Origin: Cavia porcellus
Lineage: Eukaryota > Chordata > Mammalia > Rodentia > Caviidae
Direction of reading: 5' to 3'
Assembly: GCF_034190915.1 (NCBI RefSeq)
Contig: NW_026947485.1
Coordinates: forward strand, 134,370,337 to 134,434,336
DNA: 64,000 nucleotides
Under the pieces are notes generated by a model. That model saw nothing but the letters and a program-made list of their open reading frames with translations, was not told the origin of the DNA and searched no databases. The position numbers and the translations under genes were made by a program. Every line of letters starts with the position of its first letter. Positions within the stretch are counted from its first letter, which is position 1. Shown here in pieces: positions 58,231-64,000 of this stretch.

Positions 58231-60961
58231 GAACTCACAGTGGATATTTGACGTCTTCAAAAATGAGATCATGGACAATCATCAGTAACATCAAAGAAAA
58301 TTGTATAAATTTGCAAGTTATTTCTCTTTCTTAATTACTAAGGGGAATATCTGATTTTTGGGATATGTATAAGACAAAACACATTAGATTGTCTGAGTTT
58401 GTGTGCTTTTTGGTGCCTTGCAGATTACAGTTAGGGTCCCTATGGAATGACACACTCCTTTCCGGTCTCAGAGCTCCACTAGAATTCTTGATTTCTGTTC
58501 TCATTATCTGCCTGATCTTCTAGCTTCTGCTGTTAAGTGACCTTTGTCACTAGTCTATCTATTCTGAATTCAATTGAAAAAGTAGTTTTTATTGAATGAT
58601 TTCTTCCATTTTCATTTATCAATCTAACTGCTTTGTGATTTTGAATTATTATAGTATGAAGTACCTTCCTATAACCAATTTTATACAGACTTGGGGATAT
58701 TGAAGGTGTTTCAAAATTATAGTTTAAAACATAAAGCTTTTTGCTCATTCCTTTTCTTAGCCATCCACATATGTAGCTAGACATTCATCTGTAAGGATAC
58801 ATTTGTGAATTTAACTTAGCAGTCTTCAATTACTATGAATTGTGTTACTGATTGGAAATAAGCATATTAATTTCTATGCCAGCAAGAAATTGGAATTTTA
58901 CAAGTCATCTGGTTTATTTAAATAACCTGGTGAAAAATAATAATTCCAAATACATATACAGGGCTTTTTTCAGTTGGAAACAAACCTGAATTTTGATTCA
59001 TTTTAAATGTTGTGTATTTAAATATTTGTGACAACAAATATTTCTATACAAAATTGTTACAATAAATTTTGGATGTCTACTGTTTCTATACGTGTGAGAA
59101 CGAAGTCACTGATAATTACTTTTATGTTTTCCCAATTAAAGATTTATATACACAAAAAGACAATGACAAAACAATAATGTTAATACATTGTATTCCTTTA
59201 TATTGGAAACATAAAGACATTTTTGGTACTCACTATTATTTTTTGATAATATTTTATGATCAGCTTGCCATAGATTCAGTGTGGAGTAGTGTTTCTTTAT
59301 TATGCCAGTTAAAATGTGAGTAAAATCAATTTGTTATTGCATTCCAAAATAAGCTTCCCTTGTCAAAATGTTAGATATTGGAAACAGAACTTGTATGTTT
59401 GTTTATTTATTTATTCACTGATGTATTCTTCTCAAATCTGGTATTTTATTTTCACATTTTGCCCTCAGAAGTGTTCTGCCCAAGTTTATCTTCTAGACAC
59501 ATGGGTCCCCACACTTCAGCCCTCCAAAGAGATAAAATGCTCTTTCTAAAGATCTTTGATCTTTTACATTAAGGAGTCCTACGTTTGAAAAACAAATGTC
59601 TCATGTGAAACATCAGTACTGTGAGGAGTCTGGAGAGAACGAAGAGGAAATAATGTGGAAGATTGAAGAAAATATGATGGAGGTATACTGAGATCCCCTT
59701 ATAGGAAAAATGTAATCAAGGATGGGAAGGGAACAGATGAAATGAATTGTTCTGCCAAGTTGATAGGTGCTGGGTGAGTAGATTGTTATTTGTGTCTAAA
59801 CTGGAATACAAGCGTCCTCAGAGTTCAGTGACACACATAGTGATGCTAGAAGAAACAGACGTAAGGAGAATGTTTTCCTGAGTTGGTTCCTGGAGTTAAC
59901 GGCGGGGATGGTGAACTACTACTATCTGGACCACATGAGGTCCAATAGCTGAATCCTACAGAGTGAGGCAAACAAAGATGCTTGTATGAAAAATTCTGCA
60001 GGAACACAGAAATTTAGGCCAAGTAACACAGATTTCAAAGAAATCAAAGTATTTCTTGCCTTTTTCAATTTACTAGAAGTCTCAAATGAAGTTGAGCATT
60101 TAAATTTAATATTAGAATTGCAATATTCTATGATGTTAAACTTTACAGGAAATATTAACAAGCATTTCATTCAACTTTTACAGCATGAACTATTCACAGT
60201 GTTTTAGAACTCTGTTATTGAGAGTAACTAAATGGGACTATAAGTAAATAAATCTAAAATTAGTATGTATGTTTTATGCTCTAAGTCAAAATCTTTGGGC
60301 ATTTATTTCCAATTTTTAAACTGTCCAAATTGTTTCTTGATATATTACATAAGGAATAGTTCATTTGTAAATTATATATTTTTTAGAAAATTTCAGAAAG
60401 TTAGAAAAGTATGATTTTTTTGTTAAATTTTCTCAAATTTCTAAAGTCATTTCTCTTTTTACTGTTTATGCACATATACTCTTTTATCCAAAGCATTCTA
60501 ACATTAAGCAGCACTGTGGTTATTTGCATAAACTTTCTTCCACGTGTAATCAGAGATGTCAGTATGGTTTGTGGGGATGACAGAAAAATGTTCAGTGTTC
60601 TTTCAATACCTAGTAAATTCTCTAATTTATACATACAGTCTTTTCTCTCCAGGGTCTACACTAATTCATTTACTGAAAATGCAATTTAAAAATGAAGTTC
60701 ACATGTTTTCTTTTGCCCTCACTGACCTCTGCAGCATGTTATTTGTTTCTGGGATTACGTAGCAACCACAGAAAGACACTAATGAGAAGCTGCTATGGCA
60801 ATCTTAGGAATCTGACAAAGGTCCATGCATTATAGAAGTGAGTTCATCTTGCTTAAAACATTGTCATTATTTTCGTCTTGCCCCTATAGGATGAGAAATA
60901 AATAATTATCATCTAAAGAAACACAACAGGATTTACCATATTTAACTCATTAATTGGAAGC
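58231..60961. other. Single-copy DNA, no gene seen
   Basis: Several short frames (58533-58784, 59069-59549, 59922-60207, 60401-60762), overlapping between strands and without domain or codon-bias support. No repeat family recognised. Confidence 0.5.

Positions 60962-60986
<25 letters not shown>
60962..60986. repeat. Poly(T) run
   Basis: Twenty-five consecutive T followed by non-repetitive, less AT-rich sequence. It could be the tail of an antisense retroposed sequence, but I find no matching target duplication. Confidence 0.9.
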
Positions 60987-60992
<6 letters not shown>

Positions 60993-62182
60993 CTAACTCA
61001 TACTAGCTGTAGAAGTTTAGGATTTCTGCCTTTCTGTAATACAAAATGGCATGTACACAGCAAGATAGTCACATACCCAAGCGGGCTCTGCAAGTCATCA
61101 TTGACTCCATGGCGACTCTCACCTCAGACCTCTAAAATACTGTAAATGCTCTTTGTTAATGAGCTTCTATGGAGACCACATCAAATGAAAATAGGCTGAG
61201 GCTTTCTGGGGGAATCTACCTATGTGTGTCATTGTATGTCAGTTAATTTAAATTGTTTCTGTGATGCTTTGTGTAACCTACTTGATTGATTTATTATTTC
61301 AGTTTGGAACCACCAGAGTTCAGAAAATAACTCTTGCCTGCAATATAGTTTATTTTTAAGGAAGATAAAATGTTTTTCTTTTTTTACTCTAGTATCTGGC
61401 TATTTCTATTTCCTTTCCATCAATTTTTTTTGTTTTTTTTAATGTCTGTTAGGAATTATTTTAATATACATGGTAGAAATATAGTATTTATGAATTCTAA
61501 TTAACTGAACAATTTCTGACTATCCAGCTCTGCATATTCTGTTATGCCTCATTTGATAATTTTTAAAAATCATAACAGTATTCTTACATTCATACTTAAT
61601 ATACAGAACTACTCAAAGACACTTTATTTTATCAAGACATCTTCCTTCTTTTCTGACATCATACTATATTTTGACAAATCCTGTATTTCTACTCTAGAAT
61701 TATGGAACCATAAACACTAACTACCTTTGGGCACCTGTTCCTATAATATAGACTTTTCTGCCTTTATTTATACAAGTCTGCCTACAGATTATGTTTATAT
61801 TTACTTGACTTACTTGGTAGGAATGCGCCTAGTTGAATACTCTAGAAATGAAAATGAGAAAGAATGATTCTTTCCGTAGCAATAGCACTTTATTGATGTT
61901 TAAAATTGCATTAAAATTACCTGCTGTGGAAGGCTACAGAAATATCATATTCTCATTCTTGTTTTTATACTTGTCAGGAGAAAAAAAAATGATTTGTAAA
62001 ATAAGATTGCTTAAAGAGAAAAATTGTTGACAATGTCTAAAACCTATCTGAAAATTACGCGCAATCATGAAGCAATTATTGTATTTTCTAACATACTTTC
62101 TGAAAAATCTGCAGGTATCATTTTGTTTCAACATTATTACATGAAATACTGTGAACAGTAGTTGAGAATACACTTCAGAAAA
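60987..62182. other. Single-copy DNA, possibly with a conserved block
   Basis: No gene. 61010-61330 has balanced composition unlike its AT-rich surroundings. Confidence 0.45.
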
Positions 62183-62671
62183 TGTGATAGCCAGAATAAT
62201 GGCCTCTTCAGAGATTTTCATGTTCTAATCACTGAAATTTATGGAAATGTTAAACTGCAAAGTGGAGAGAAATTAAGATTACAGGTGAGAATTAAGTTTG
62301 CTAGTTTACTGACATCAAAATGTAGCAGATTAGCAGGGACTTTTCAAGGGTCCTTACAATTGTAGGTGGAAGTCAGAATTAGAAGAGTCAAGGGAAGTCT
62401 GACTGTAGAATGAAATCAAGCAGAGACCGTGGCCAGAGGGGCACCTGAGTCAAGGAATGTGGATTGTTCTGAAAGCTGAAAAAGGGAAGGGGGCAGGTTC
62501 TCCCTACGAGCTTCCAGATAGTAACACAGAACTGTCAAGAACCCAGTTGTAATCCAGTGGCACCTGTGCAAGATTTCGAATGGCAAAGCATTAGGCAAGT
62601 AGTTTGTTTTGTTTTAGACCACTGAAGCTGTGGCTCTTTGTTACAGCCACAATATTCAGAGTAATGCAGTT
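62183..62671 (+). repeat. MLT1 LTR (ERVL-MaLR), sense
   Basis: Ordered MLT1 landmarks: 'gtgatagccagaataatggc', 'atgttctaatcactg', 'ttttcaagggtccttacaa', 'gagtcaaggaatgtggatt', 'ctgaaagctgaaaaaggga', 'cgagcttccagatagtaaca', 'gaccactgaagctgtggctc', 'tttgttacagccacaatatt' and 'agagtaatgcag' at the end. It is an old, pre-rodent LTR without internal sequence, well enough kept to be placed confidently. Confidence 0.8.
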
Positions 62672-62692
62672 CTTGATTATGGTAGTTTTCCT

Positions 62693-62845
62693 CATGAACA
62701 ATTTGCTTAAACTCAGAGCTTCAGTTTATTAATCACACTAGATAGAATGTGAATCTACCTAATGACATTGTTTTAATAATTATAAAAGTATTTATAAATG
62801 GAGCCATTTCCACTAGCATTTGTACATAGCAGCTATTGTGTGTAG
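62693..62845 (+). repeat. MIR SINE, sense
   Basis: 'tttgcttaaactcagagctt' and 'cagtttattaatc' (the core 'ctcagtttcctcatc' motif), then 'aatctacctaatgacattgt' and 'gtacatagcagctattgtg' follow the MIR core and 3' order. Ancient tRNA-derived SINE. Confidence 0.6.
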
Positions 62846-62977
62846 AAATGAAATTTTATTTGATATAATATTATAAGGCAAATAACTTCAGAAACAATTA
62901 GGTCCTATAATAGAACCTTGAGCAGATCTCAGCAGAAACCACATATTTCTGTTCAGTTAGTATAAAATATTTTATTG

Positions 62978-63898
62978 CTTATTCTGTTCTGACCTGTGTT
63001 GTTATGTCCTCTTTTATCTCAATCTCCCCTTCTTTTTCTTTTCTTAAAGTTTGTTCATTTTTAAATTATTTTTTAATTAAGGGAAAAATGAAAAAGAGCA
63101 GGATATACTACATTAATTTACTTGATTTCCTATTAACTTGATTTGAACCCCTGTATTACTCTCACCATCTTGTTTTGACTGATTTTACTCTATTCTGTTT
63201 TGTTTGATAGTATCAGGTTTGAGCATATAGGCAACTACTTTGAAGTTTGAGCATATAGGCAACTACTTTGAAGGCAATAAGATTCACTATGATGCCCATT
63301 TTGGTTTGACTATTATCTTCTTTTGAAGTCCTGTAAGGTCCCCAATGTTTCAGTTTTATTGGTTTTGTTCTGTACTGTTTTGTTCAATTTTATTATACCT
63401 GATGATATAGGCAATTTTAAGATAGCAAGAGGCATTATGGTAACCACTGTTGATTACCTTGTATTCTGCTTTTACATCATGTACTATGTCCATCCTTTTG
63501 TTTTGACTGACTCCATTTTGTTTTGTCACATTTGGTTTTATTCTCTTAAAAAAAGTAATAAGAACTGTGGGAGTAATAAAACCCAAAATGTGTAACTGTT
63601 ATTGTAAAAAAGAAAGAAAAAGAAAGTACTCTAAAGGCTATAACTGGATATTTAAGTGTATAAGATAGATAACCATATTACTAAGTTTTTGTTGGATCAT
63701 TGAACAGAACTGTTTGCAATCTCACTGTTTGAATGCCCACCTTATGTGCTTTAATTTTGTAACCTGAACAACTATTTTTAAAATGACAACATGTAATCTA
63801 TTAACTAGTGATTTCTTACTGTTTATTTTTTTTAATTCTGTATTACTTGTACCCTTTTACTGTTTTGTTTTTTCTTTTTTCTTTAAATAAAATTTAAA
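62978..63898 (+). mobile_element. 5'-truncated L1 insertion (3' UTR), sense
   Basis: Matches the L1 3' UTR of 16440-17400 ('ttctgttctgacctgtgttg', 'ctattaacttgatttgaac', 'gatgcccattttggtttga') to the A-rich tail. Target duplication AAAATATTTTATTG at 62964-62977 and 63899-63912 (14 bp). It contains a perfect 28 bp tandem duplication at 63217-63272. No coding sequence. The 90-codon frame at 63323-63595 is UTR. Confidence 0.93.
63217..63272 (+). repeat. 28 bp perfect tandem duplication in L1 3' UTR
   Basis: The unit starting GTTTGAGCATATAGGCAACT is present twice head to tail (63217-63244 and 63245-63272). The other L1 3' UTRs in the window have it once, for example near 16710-16737. Confidence 0.95.
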
Positions 63899-64000
63899 AA
63901 AATATTTTATTGAAAAATCTTATTTAAAGACATGTTCCTAAATTTATTTTATTGAAAATCGAAATCTGTTTTAGTGAAGCAATGAAATCCAGTTCAAATA

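Noticed and set aside
57325..58251. Frames up to 128 codons on both strands
   Set aside because: By-products of the 261 bp L1 promoter monomer; the repeated peptides follow the repeat period.
1..64000. CRISPR arrays, operons, bacterial-type promoters, prophage
   Set aside because: The sequence is vertebrate nuclear DNA full of SINEs, LINEs and LTRs. No spaced direct-repeat arrays other than microsatellites and L1 monomers.

Overview
The window is nuclear DNA from a mammal, almost certainly a rodent outside the mouse/rat group. The evidence is a 7SL-derived B1 SINE in both orientations, tRNA-derived ID-type SINEs, LINE-1 elements with tandem-monomer promoters as known in rodents, and MaLR/ERVL LTRs. 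I saw no B2 or B4 SINEs. The exact family cannot be fixed from sequence alone. I find no host protein-coding gene, no exon with convincing splice context and no structural RNA gene. It reads as an AT-rich gene desert or very long intron, with well over 40 percent of its length made of transposable elements.

Layout. 1-13336: AT-rich single-copy DNA with a B1, two antisense MaLR LTRs (one split by an ERV1-like solo LTR), small L1 tails and microsatellites. 13352-17414: young L1 on the + strand with two promoter monomers but about 2.7 kb of ORF2 deleted. 17433-20681: ERVL-type LTR with primer-binding site and decayed internal DNA, then a MaLR LTR. 25364-31479: older, nearly full-length L1 (+) with a different promoter monomer and an ID SINE inside its endonuclease region. 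33864-36033: a structurally complete but non-coding MaLR element (-). 40265-46320: a second older full-length L1 (-). 48542-48946: an interrupted inverted repeat. 49011-58214: two young L1 insertions side by side, one twin-primed (inverted) and one 7.0 kb full-length (-), together forming a 1,979 bp inverted repeat. 58231-64000: single-copy DNA with MLT1, MIR and L1 3' remnants.

How the parts relate. At least two L1 generations are present. The older one (25.4 kb and 40.3 kb copies) has ~170 bp promoter monomers, and both copies carry the same Glu-to-Gly change at the catalytic endonuclease Glu. The younger one (13.4, 49.0 and 51.2 kb copies) has ~260 bp GC-rich monomers and an intact catalytic motif. 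No copy retains two intact ORFs, so none looks autonomously active. The SINEs depend on L1 machinery; several insertions have readable target-site duplications (TSDs), which fix their boundaries precisely. No unknown gene system was found. The most notable items are the inverted L1 pair, the shared endonuclease substitution, the promoter swap between L1 generations and the serially interrupted inverted repeat next to the L1 pair.
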